Of a stretch of DNA of 15,490 nt, positions 7,352 to 14,383 are shown in pieces (position 1 is the first letter of the stretch; every line of letters begins with the position of its first letter). The translations under genes were made by a program, and so were the position numbers. The notes beneath the pieces were generated by a model. It saw only the letters and a list, made by a program, of their open reading frames with translations, searched no databases and had not been told where the DNA came from. The stretch is from Deltaproteobacteria bacterium (GTDB taxonomy: Bacteria > Desulfobacterota > DSM-4660 > Desulfatiglandales > HGW-15): the NCBI GenBank assembly GCA_019308525.1, contig JAFDIC010000044.1, forward strand, positions 1 through 15,490. The letters run 5' to 3'.

Positions 7352-8438
7352 CTTTTACCCTTTGAGGGCCATATATCTAAACCCCATCGACAGGTGCAAC
7401 TTGAAATGCAGGCATTGCTGGTTGTCCCCCGAACCCCTGATTGCGAGGGACACCTTGGTGGGTCCGCACTCTGGTATTGAATCAGGGCCCTCCCTGGGTG
7501 TTATGAAAAGGGTCATAGGGGAGGCAAAGCCCCTGGGCCTCGATACCATCAAGCTTACCGGAGGAGAACCCTTCTTGAGAAAGGACATCATTGAATTGGT
7601 GGGCCTCTTTCACGACGAAGGACTCTATGTGGACATTGAAAGCAACGGCACCCTAATAAACGGACAGGTTGCAAAAAAACTGAAGCAGTACCGCGTAAGA
7701 AGTATCAGCGTGAGCCTGGATGGAGCAAAAGAAGAGACACATGACCTTCTCAGGGGCGTTAAAGGGGCATTTCGCAGCGCAATTAGGGGCATCAGGTACC
7801 TCAGGGAATACGGCTTGAATATCCAGGTTATTATGTCCCTCTCCAGGACGAACAGCAAAGAAATACCTCGCATGGCCGAGCTCGCGTCTGAATTGGGTGT
7901 TCAATCATTGAAAATCAACCCGATACTTCCTATCGGCCGGGGATTGGCAATGCACAGAAAAATGGAGACCCTGACCGTGGAAGAGATCCTTCACACGGCA
8001 GACCGGGTCCATCGCGAACTGAAGAGAAAAGTGAACATCCCCATCAGTTTGTGCATACCAGTCGCCTTTCTTCCCTTGAAAGACATAATGGAAGACAATC
8101 ACTCCCAATGCGCTATCCTCAATATCCTGGGCATCGTGGAGAACGGGGACATCTCCTTTTGCGGAATACAGAAGGTAGAGAAAGACCTGGTAATGGGAAA
8201 CATTCACAGGGACCGGCTCTCGGAAATCTGGAAACATCACCCCTTGCTTGCCTTCATGAGGGAAGCAATCCCTGGACAGTTGAAGGGGATATGCAAAAAA
8301 TGTTTCTTCAAAAAGACTTGCCTGGGAAACTGTATTGCCTGTACATATCATCTCAGCAAGAGCCTGACCGAGCCCTACTGGTTCTGCCAGGAGGCATACA
8401 GAATAGGGCGTTTCCCGGAAACGAGGTACATTCACTAA
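7335..8438 (+). CDS. Radical SAM/SPASM peptide-modifying enzyme B
   Basis: This 367-residue enzyme has C21-NLK-C25-RH-C28, TGGEPFLRKD for the SAM-binding strand, and SVSLDGAKEETHD typical of SPASM family enzymes. Its C-terminal SPASM domain runs from C259 (CAILN, ISFCGIQ, ICKKC, CLGNC, WFCQE). The GTG at 7335 is chosen because GGAGGA stands at 7324-7329, five bases upstream. A longer frame from 7239 lies wholly inside the preceding gene and lacks homologous sequence. It overlaps enzyme A by 17 bases. Two different SPASM enzymes in one operon suggest two successive modifications, or action on different sites of one repeated substrate. Confidence 0.85.
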   Translation: MESRPDFYPLRAIYLNPIDRCNLKCRHCWLSPEPLIARDTLVGPHSGIESGPSLGVMKRVIGEAKPLGLDTIKLTGGEPFLRKDIIELVGLFHDEGLYVDIESNGTLINGQVAKKLKQYRVRSISVSLDGAKEETHDLLRGVKGAFRSAIRGIRYLREYGLNIQVIMSLSRTNSKEIPRMAELASELGVQSLKINPILPIGRGLAMHRKMETLTVEEILHTADRVHRELKRKVNIPISLCIPVAFLPLKDIMEDNHSQCAILNILGIVENGDISFCGIQKVEKDLVMGNIHRDRLSEIWKHHPLLAFMREAIPGQLKGICKKCFFKKTCLGNCIACTYHLSKSLTEPYWFCQEAYRIGRFPETRYIH

Positions 8439-8439
8439 A

Positions 8440-9495
8440 ATGCTGGAAAGTATATCACTCGATATTTCAAACCTCATTCTTCGCGTCGACCTCTCCAGCA
8501 CAGACCACAAGCTGGCTCGAGAGTTGGCGGAGGTTTTTGATCCTTTTCTTACCGGTGAAGAAGTCGAGTCCCATGAACTGCTGCGCGTAATACCTGTCAG
8601 GACGAGGAAGTGGAAGAGTTTGACCAGTGATCGGGAATCTCTCATGAGGGTGGCCCTCCAGGAACCATTGAAGAAATTCCCCTTTACAAGGGACCTGAGA
8701 AGGGATATTGGCATCCTCCAGAAAAGACTGCGGCCATTCGCCGCAAGCATCGAGGCAAATGCCCTTCTCTCGGGGATCCAGAGACCCCTGGACTTACAAA
8801 TCTATCCCCTGCTTAGGGGCTGGTTGATAAGGAGACCCCGTTCGAGGGAATCCGTTCTCTTCCTAAAGGCCAGGTCTCGCCGCAAATGGAAGGCGTTATC
8901 TATCTACGGAGCGATCTACTTCGTGGCAGCCAATGCGATGCCTGTTCACGATGGGCTCATGCTCCATGGTGTGGGTGTGTCGAGACTTGGTCTCGGCTTT
9001 TTGTTCCTCGGGAGTTCAGGCGGAGGCAAGACCACAGTGGCAAGATTCTCCCGCCCTGAAAGCGTCATATCTGACGATTGTATCATTATCAAGAGGAGTG
9101 GAACCAGTTATTTTCTTTCCCCTTCCCCCTTTAATCAGCATCCCGGTCTCAATTGCATGGAAAGAGAAAGCTTGGATATTGGCCTCTTCTTAGAAAAAGA
9201 CGAAAGGGTGTTTCTCCAGGAGATGGCCCCTTCAGAGGCATGTTCGCGCATACTTATGAACCATATACACTTTTTTCGATATTATAGTTCTGATACTGTC
9301 AAGAAAACCTTCGACCTGGTCACGGGCATATGCCATCAGACACCATTTTATGTCCTCCATTTCACCAAAAGCCCCTCATTCTGGGGTTTGCTGGAAGACA
9401 GGCTTTCTATGTTTCACTCCAGGATTAAGGAGCAAGACTATGGATTCGGGAAAAAAGAAGAAAAAACAACCCTACGAACCTCCCAGGGTCTATGA
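8440..9495 (+). CDS. HPr kinase-like protein (HPrK/ScmC-type)
   Basis: This 351-residue protein has an N-terminal region of about 160 residues without a recognised domain, then an HPr-kinase-like P-loop domain. The P-loop is G191-SSGGG-K197-TT, preceded by MLHGVGVSRLGLGFLFL and followed by S211-D212-D213-C-III, which matches the sDDcvii strand of HprK. It lacks the full bacterial HprK length and has no HPr/PTS genes nearby, so a role in carbon catabolite control is unlikely. HprK-like kinases in lasso peptide clusters phosphorylate a Ser of the precursor, and a similar tailoring role is possible here. The gene begins one base after the SPASM enzyme B stop. Its last 56 bases overlap the Cys-repeat peptide gene in another frame. 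Confidence 0.75.
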   Translation: MLESISLDISNLILRVDLSSTDHKLARELAEVFDPFLTGEEVESHELLRVIPVRTRKWKSLTSDRESLMRVALQEPLKKFPFTRDLRRDIGILQKRLRPFAASIEANALLSGIQRPLDLQIYPLLRGWLIRRPRSRESVLFLKARSRRKWKALSIYGAIYFVAANAMPVHDGLMLHGVGVSRLGLGFLFLGSSGGGKTTVARFSRPESVISDDCIIIKRSGTSYFLSPSPFNQHPGLNCMERESLDIGLFLEKDERVFLQEMAPSEACSRILMNHIHFFRYYSSDTVKKTFDLVTGICHQTPFYVLHFTKSPSFWGLLEDRLSMFHSRIKEQDYGFGKKEEKTTLRTSQGL

Positions 9496-9688
9496 ACTGG
9501 ATGTAGAACTATCGCAGGCCATGGGACAGACCCAGTGTGCGCGGGGAGGACTCGCATCCGGAAGCTGTGGTCCAGGTCGTCGTCCGACAGGTGCAAATTG
9601 CGCTAGCGGCCAAACAGCCAGCGCGCAATGCGGGGCCGGCCAGAACCCTGGCACATCTTGCGGCAGAGGCGGATCTCCCTCAATGTGA
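9440..9688 (+). CDS. Candidate RiPP precursor peptide with five CxxG units
   Basis: This 82-residue peptide has a basic leader (MDSGKKKKKQPYEPPRVYEL) followed by DVELSQAMGQT and a Gly/Ser/Ala/Cys-rich core. Cysteines are at 33, 43, 54, 64 and 74, spaced 10, 11, 10 and 10. Every one stands in a CxxG unit: CARG, CGPG, CASG, CGAG, CGRG. The PYEPPRVYEL block resembles the KKPYxxPxV leaders seen in many radical SAM-modified peptides. The start is supported by AAGGAG at 9427-9432, seven bases before the ATG. Position among SPASM enzymes and PqqD proteins makes it the most likely substrate of the cluster. No signal peptide or membrane helix is seen. The modification type is unknown; Cys-based thioethers are the simplest guess. 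The overlap with the kinase-like gene implies coupled translation. Confidence 0.75.
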   Translation: MDSGKKKKKQPYEPPRVYELDVELSQAMGQTQCARGGLASGSCGPGRRPTGANCASGQTASAQCGAGQNPGTSCGRGGSPSM

Positions 9689-9770
9689 ACGGTGGGGCCC
9701 TATTGGGAATGCCCTTTTCACCACACTGGTCGAACCTTTGCCCTGCCCTTTGAGATAACCGGTATCTGCC

Positions 9771-10256
9771 ATGAAGAACGCCTTTTGCTCCTGTTCAAGC
9801 CTTACTCCTTCAGGGGGAAGGGCCTCCAACACCCATCCCTTTGATGGGTTTGCCCTGTTCTCCTTTGGGGGATTCAGCATGTTCCCGTTCTTGAGACCGG
9901 GCGACAAGCTGGTCGTAAGAAGGGGGCCGAGCTTGAAGCTTCGAACCGGCAACATCGTCCTATACCGGAAAACCCATTCTCAATCCATCCCCTCTTTGAT
10001 GGCCCATCGCATCGTGAGGAAGATCTCAGAGGAGCATTTTATTACCAAGGGAGATAACCTTGAGAGTACCGATCCCGGTATTTGTCGCTTGGATGAGGTG
10101 ATAGGCCAGGTGATCTTTGTAATCAGAAAGGCCCGTCTAGTTTCCCTTGACACCGGACCATACGCTTGGCTCCAGGGGCCCATAGCCCTTTTTTCCAGGA
10201 TAAATTGCACCCCTGGAATTGTCGCCAGGAGATTTAAGAATTTCGTTAGTCTCTAG
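9771..10256 (+). CDS. Signal peptidase I (S26)-like protease
   Basis: This 161-residue protein carries the S26 signature. GGFS36-MFPFLRPGDKLVV holds the presumed catalytic Ser, LRTGNIVLYRK forms the next strands, and A78-H79-RIV, TKGDN (about 92-96) and DEVIGQV follow. A His in the HRIV box rather than a Lys is the pattern of the archaeal/SipW/ER-type signal peptidases. No membrane anchor is evident, unlike typical type I signal peptidases. Similar small S26-like proteins occur in peptide-modification clusters, so leader cleavage of the Cys-repeat peptide 83 bases upstream is the proposed role (inference). The start is uncertain: ATG 9771 lacks a good ribosome site, and residues 1-25 look unlike a domain. 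Confidence 0.7.
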   Translation: MKNAFCSCSSLTPSGGRASNTHPFDGFALFSFGGFSMFPFLRPGDKLVVRRGPSLKLRTGNIVLYRKTHSQSIPSLMAHRIVRKISEEHFITKGDNLESTDPGICRLDEVIGQVIFVIRKARLVSLDTGPYAWLQGPIALFSRINCTPGIVARRFKNFVSL

Positions 10257-10380
10257 TTCTGGACTCCGGATGAGCGGGGCCTTTAGTTTCATCGCTGATT
10301 CTTGGTCCTCCTGCATGTCATCTTGACACGGGATAAAGCTTCTGGGGGCCGAATCAGGCAGATATCGCAGAATTCCACTT

Positions 10381-11517
10381 ATGCACCAGACCATTGAGCA
10401 AGAAATACTCGCCTGTGTATCTAAGGCGGACTTGGAAACCTCGGACATGGAGAGGGTGAAGGCCCTCTTGCTCCGCACCCCTGACCTGGACCTCCTGGTC
10501 AGCAGGGCTGCCAGGGAAGGCCTTTCCTGCATGCTGTATCGCGCCCTTCAAAAATCCGGCGCACTCGGACTGTTCAGGGCTAACCATCGTGAAGCCCTTG
10601 AATCCGGGTACTACCAAACTCTCAGCTTCAACGTCGCCTTGCTCCACGACCTGGAGGAGATCCTTGAAAAGCTTAACAGAAAGGACACTCCTCTGGTCCT
10701 GCTCCAGGGCGCAGCGCTCATTCAACGAGTCTATGAAGATATTGGTCTGAGGCCAATGACGGATATTGATATCTGGGTCCTGCCTGCGAACTATCCGTCG
10801 TTGAAAGGCATCTTGTCAAGCCTGGGATATCAGCCTGATCCCCTTTATCCCTACACCTATAGGAGGGGGATGACCACCTTCGACATACATACCCACATCC
10901 TGTGGGCAGATCGTATCCGCTCCCGGAAGCTGCTCTTGGATATGGATGAGGGTGAAATCTATCGAAAGACTGTCCCGGTGAAGGTTGAGGGCCGGGATGC
11001 CCTTTGCCTGAGCCCTTGGGACGAGGTAATCTATCTGGGGCTCCATGCAATCAAGCACAATATGGACAGGTTGATATGGCTCGCGGATATCAGAAACATT
11101 GTTGAAGGTTGGGACAAATCAGATTGGCTCGAGGTGTCGGATCGGGCAAGGCTACTGGGGCAAACGAGGACTCTACGCTACCTCCTCTTCCTTTTGGCAG
11201 ACATCTTTGGTCTCCAGCCCCCCAGACAAGTGATTCAAGTCCTGGGCAAGAACCCTCTCCATCCAATCGAAAAGAAGGTATTGAAGAAAAGGAGCAAAGG
11301 GCATCCCTTGCCGGCATGGTCCCCCTTCTTCCTTTTCTCTGCGGGAAAGGGATTCAGGAAAACCCTCCCCTTCCTGGTAGAGAGCCTTTTCCCGAGACCG
11401 GAAGTGTTGAAACAGGTATTTCCCTGGAAGAAGGGCCGGGGGATATGGCGTCTATATCTCCAAAGGGCTCTCCAAATCACCCGGTGGGGGAAAGACGCCC
11501 TCCTGCGCATCTTCTGA
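10381..11517 (+). CDS. Nucleotidyltransferase-fold protein (PF14907-type)
   Basis: This 378-residue protein has the motif LLQG110-AALIQRVYEDIGLR followed by PMT-D128-I-D130-IWV. This matches the LKGaal...Y..g.RpmtDiDilv core of the uncharacterised nucleotidyltransferase family (Nucleotidyltransf_5), in which the paired Asp residues bind metal. TFDIHTHILW and the HAIKHNMDRLIWLADI helix (about 223-238) are also typical. Family members frequently sit in lasso peptide and other RiPP clusters, sometimes beside an HprK-like kinase as here. The reaction is unknown to me; nucleotidylation of the peptide or a partner is possible. ATG 10381 has no obvious ribosome site. A 124-base gap without a gene separates it from the protease gene. 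It is the last gene of the + strand run. Confidence 0.75.
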   Translation: MHQTIEQEILACVSKADLETSDMERVKALLLRTPDLDLLVSRAAREGLSCMLYRALQKSGALGLFRANHREALESGYYQTLSFNVALLHDLEEILEKLNRKDTPLVLLQGAALIQRVYEDIGLRPMTDIDIWVLPANYPSLKGILSSLGYQPDPLYPYTYRRGMTTFDIHTHILWADRIRSRKLLLDMDEGEIYRKTVPVKVEGRDALCLSPWDEVIYLGLHAIKHNMDRLIWLADIRNIVEGWDKSDWLEVSDRARLLGQTRTLRYLLFLLADIFGLQPPRQVIQVLGKNPLHPIEKKVLKKRSKGHPLPAWSPFFLFSAGKGFRKTLPFLVESLFPRPEVLKQVFPWKKGRGIWRLYLQRALQITRWGKDALLRIF

Positions 11518-11578
11518 GTCGTCATAATCCCGTTAGTCAGACTCTGCTGCCCCCCGGAGACACCCCTGAAATCATCAT

Positions 11579-14023
11579 CTAACCTGTCTCGCAGTCCTTG
11601 GCGTGGTTCCGAGGAAAGTAGACTGTCACCTGGGTGCCTCCGGAGCGATGGCACCCGCCCCCTTCCTTGCACAGGGGGCACAGGCTGATCCTCCCGGGGC
11701 AGGTATCGCTCTCACTGGGCAGGGCAGGACACCTCTTGGATACCAGGTCAATCTTGAACCCGTACCTTTCGGAAAAGATCTTCATCCGGAGGAGGTCTGC
11801 TCCCTTCCCTCCAGCATTGAAGTCAAAAGGCCTCTTGGAGGAATAGGCCATGGTGTCCTGGGTGGAAAAAAACCCTTCGAAAATCCTTCTCTGGTGATCC
11901 TCGGTTATACCAATCCCATAGTCACGGACAACCAGCTCCACCCCCCCTCCCCGCTCCTTAACCCTTACCTCGACCTTGCCCTCGTCAGGGGTGTTCTCTA
12001 TGGCGTTTTTTAGGAGCCCGTCAAAGACCTTTTCCATGACCTCGGAGGGAATGCATACCTCCGGGACAGGCTCCAGGTCAGGAATGATTTCGACCTGGCG
12101 ATGGGAGAACCTTGGGGCCAGGACCTTCAACCTCCCCTCAACAAAATCATTTAGCCTTATTCGCTCCTTTCGTCCTTCTTTCGGGCCGTAAATCTCTTCT
12201 ATGCGTCTCCTTATCCTCTCTACAAGGGGGCCTTCTCCTGTCTCTTCCGCCACCAGGGCCTCCAGCTCGTCCGCGCAGGCATCCAGCAATGAAGAAATCA
12301 GGCTCCTGGCCCTGTATTCTCTGTCCTGCATAATATCCTCGACCTCGTACTGGATATCGAGAATCCTCTCCAGGTTTCTCTGTGCCCTTTCGAGCGTCGG
12401 TCTCCACTCCTTTTCCGGAAAGGCCTCCAGCTTCTTGCCCAGGATGTTCAAAGAGGCTATGAGCACACTAGCCGGGGTCTTCAATTCATGGGAGAGGTGG
12501 TTGATGACCTTGTCCTTGGCCCGGTTCAAGCTCATTACTTCCTGGTAGGCCTCCTTGAGTTCCCTCGCATACCTGGCATTCTCCACGGACAGTGCCACGG
12601 TGCTTCCTATCATGTTCAGTAGCTCAATATCCTTTTCATTGAACTTGCCGTCCCTCTTGTTGCTGGCGCACAGCACCCCGATAATGCGTTCCCCACTCCT
12701 CAGGGGTACGTCCAGAATACTCCGGGACCGGTAACCGATCTTCTTGTCAACAATATCTATGAAGTCAGGGTCCTTGGAGGTATCGTGAACGATCTGGGGT
12801 TGACCCGTCCGTATGACCCTGCCCGAAATGCCTTGTGATGCAGGGAACCGTATCTCCTTTGCCTTCTTTTGGGTAAAACTGTCCTCATAGGCGGCACCAA
12901 GGAAAAACAATTCATTCCTTTCCTCGTCCAAGAGGATGACCAGGGCCCCTTCCGTGTTCAGCAGTTGGTTGATCTCACTGCTTACGTAATCCAGAAGGTC
13001 TTCCAGATCCGGGTACCTTGGCAGGGCCAGGCTTATGCGGAGGAGGCTCTCATTTATGTGGCGCAACCTTTTTTCCTCGGTTATGTCGCGCAGTATGACC
13101 AATTCACCGCCGGGCTTGCCGTCATCTCCAGCAAAGACGGCTCCCCTCATTACCACATCCAGGACTCTCCCATCTTTGGTCAGCCTCTTGGTCTGGTGGC
13201 GTAGTATTACTTTTTCCTTGAAGAGCCGTTCGATGCTCTGCCTTGTCTCCTCCCTGAGTTCCGGAGGCACGTAAGGGATTTGTTTTCCCTGGAGCTCTGC
13301 AAGAGTCCAGCCAAAGACCTCTGTAAAAGCCGGGTTCAGGTAGGTAACTTTTCCATCCACAGTAAAGACCACCATGGGATAGGGAACGAAATCCAGGAGG
13401 ATCCGATAGTTCCGTTCGGCCTTCCTGCTCAGCTCGTACTGTTGTTGGTAGCGCAGTTCCGATTCTTTTAGGGCCTCCTGGGCCCTGTATCTCTCCGTGA
13501 CATCCCGGGCAATACCCCTGAACCCGATCTTTCTACCCTTCTCATTGAAAATGAGATTAGCGGATAGTTCTATAATCCTCTTCTCCCCATCTTTTGTTAT
13601 TATCTCCCAGACAAGATCAGTAAACCCCTTCCTGGTGATAAACACCTTGCTGAATGCATCATAGGCCCTTTTCGCATTCTCCCGGTCCATGAACTTGCTG
13701 AAGTGATGCCCCAGGATTTCTTCCTTGGGGTATCCGAAGATCCTGCACAGAGAATTATTCAAGTACAAGAAATTCCCCTGGATATCTGTCTCGTAAACCC
13801 CATCGCTGATGTTTTCAATAAAGGCCCTGTAGCGTTCGCTGGAAAGGGCGGGATCACAGGCCCTTCTTGAAATCTCCTCACTGATTCCGGCCCCTGAGCC
13901 CTCGGTAGTAAAATTCCCTGCCACCCTATCCTTCCTTTCCTGGCGCTCGTCCCCGTCCATGATCTTCGTTGTATCCTCTTCCGTTACTATTTGGCGATGG
14001 CTGTGTTCACCTTTAGAGTTCAT
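11579..14023 (-). CDS. Cytosolic PAS-PAS-GAF sensor histidine kinase with Cys-rich tail
   Basis: This 814-residue protein has no membrane helix. In order it carries PAS 1 with its PAC segment (about 65-180), PAS 2 (about 205-315), GAF (about 330-480), a HisKA helix with H512 in SHELKTP, and an HATPase domain. The latter has the N box KNAIENTPDEG, G1 box DYGIGI and G2 box GGKGADLLRMKI. Near the C-terminus five cysteines occur at 765, 775, 782, 785 and 791 (CPA...CPG...CPLC...C), followed by SGGTQVTVYF, so the Cys cluster is inserted before the last ATPase strand. I recall a similar insertion in other deltaproteobacterial PAS kinases. It could bind a metal or sense redox state. No response regulator is adjacent in the window. 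ATG 14023 is supported by GGAAG just upstream. It is divergent from rex. Confidence 0.9.
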   Translation of the reverse strand: MNSKGEHSHRQIVTEEDTTKIMDGDERQERKDRVAGNFTTEGSGAGISEEISRRACDPALSSERYRAFIENISDGVYETDIQGNFLYLNNSLCRIFGYPKEEILGHHFSKFMDRENAKRAYDAFSKVFITRKGFTDLVWEIITKDGEKRIIELSANLIFNEKGRKIGFRGIARDVTERYRAQEALKESELRYQQQYELSRKAERNYRILLDFVPYPMVVFTVDGKVTYLNPAFTEVFGWTLAELQGKQIPYVPPELREETRQSIERLFKEKVILRHQTKRLTKDGRVLDVVMRGAVFAGDDGKPGGELVILRDITEEKRLRHINESLLRISLALPRYPDLEDLLDYVSSEINQLLNTEGALVILLDEERNELFFLGAAYEDSFTQKKAKEIRFPASQGISGRVIRTGQPQIVHDTSKDPDFIDIVDKKIGYRSRSILDVPLRSGERIIGVLCASNKRDGKFNEKDIELLNMIGSTVALSVENARYARELKEAYQEVMSLNRAKDKVINHLSHELKTPASVLIASLNILGKKLEAFPEKEWRPTLERAQRNLERILDIQYEVEDIMQDREYRARSLISSLLDACADELEALVAEETGEGPLVERIRRRIEEIYGPKEGRKERIRLNDFVEGRLKVLAPRFSHRQVEIIPDLEPVPEVCIPSEVMEKVFDGLLKNAIENTPDEGKVEVRVKERGGGVELVVRDYGIGITEDHQRRIFEGFFSTQDTMAYSSKRPFDFNAGGKGADLLRMKIFSERYGFKIDLVSKRCPALPSESDTCPGRISLCPLCKEGGGCHRSGGTQVTVYFPRNHAKDCETG

Positions 14024-14194
14024 TACTTCCGACCGAACCTACCCAACTATCTTACAAAAATTCATCTCCATTTACACGACATTTCTTCTCTGCCTCCCCG
14101 TGTGCCGAAAGGCGGCTATTGAGAGGAGGCTTCTCGATGTCTCTTGCGTGGACACATGATATGTCATCCGGAAACTCCGCGATGCTTTTAGTCC

Positions 14195-14224
14195 TTGAAA
14201 AAGCTTTGACCTTTAAAATATAAT
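14195..14224 (+). promoter_or_regulatory. Sigma70-type promoter for rex
   Basis: TTGAAA at 14195-14200 and a perfect TATAAT at 14219-14224 are separated by 18 bases. Transcription would start near 14231, leaving a leader of about 150 bases that contains both hairpins before rex. Confidence 0.55.
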
Positions 14225-14319
14225 AAAATAATGTTAATTGATTGTTTTGCAAAATACTTTCTTGGTTTTGAACAGGTTCTTTTTTCCTGTTGTCTCCAAG
14301 AAGGATGAACAATGAAGTG

Positions 14320-14339
14320 CCCCGCAGCAAGCTGCGGGG
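14320..14339 (+). promoter_or_regulatory. Strong G/C-rich hairpin in rex leader
   Basis: CCCCGCAG (14320-14327) and CTGCGGGG (14332-14339) form a perfect 8-bp stem with loop CAAG. It is followed by AATTAGACCC rather than a T run, so a simple intrinsic terminator is unlikely. An attenuator, mRNA-stabilising hairpin or protein site is possible. Confidence 0.5.
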
Positions 14340-14349
14340 AATTAGACCC

Positions 14350-14369
14350 AAAGGGGAATTGATCCCTTT
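14350..14369. promoter_or_regulatory. Inverted repeat AAAGGG-N8-CCCTTT before rex
   Basis: Six-base arms at 14350-14355 and 14364-14369 flank GAATTGAT. It ends 14 bases before ATG 14384 and could form a hairpin hiding the only purine-rich stretch (AGGGGA) upstream of rex, or be an operator. Confidence 0.35.
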
Positions 14370-14383
14370 CAAGCGTGTTATCC

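Larger units (their letters stand above)
14024..14383. other. Divergent intergenic region between histidine kinase and rex
   Basis: No gene is supported in this 360-base stretch. Its centre (14205-14260) is very A/T-rich and contains the rex promoter. The part nearer rex holds two inverted repeats. I do not see a convincing promoter for the kinase on the minus strand or a canonical Rex operator. Confidence 0.6.

Noticed and set aside
9643..9660. CTGGCAC...TTGC resembling a sigma54 promoter inside the peptide gene.
   Set aside because: The GG and GC elements are 8 bases apart instead of the required 10, and the site is within coding sequence.
9537..9758. A 73-codon frame (MRGEDSHPEAVV...) overlapping the peptide gene.
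   Set aside because: It lacks a ribosome site and is an out-of-frame reading of the repeat-coding DNA; the other frame shows the meaningful Cys periodicity.
9689..9844. After the TGA of the Cys-repeat peptide the same frame stays open for 51 codons (beginning TVGPYWECPF), which could suggest a second recoded UGA.
   Set aside because: The peptide already has a complete repeat core, the UGA is not at a repeat position, and 51 open codons by chance are not rare (roughly one in ten). No homology is recognised downstream.
12869..13204. Plus-strand open frames of 63-136 codons across the histidine kinase gene.
   Set aside because: They are antisense shadows of a long gene with clear PAS, GAF and kinase motifs on the minus strand.
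14231..14260. Possible Rex operator near the rex -10 (TGTTAATTGATTGTT, TTTTGCAAAA).
   Set aside because: The left half resembles TTGTTAA but the right half matches only 2 of 7 positions; no full TTGTGAA/TTCACAA-type palindrome is present.
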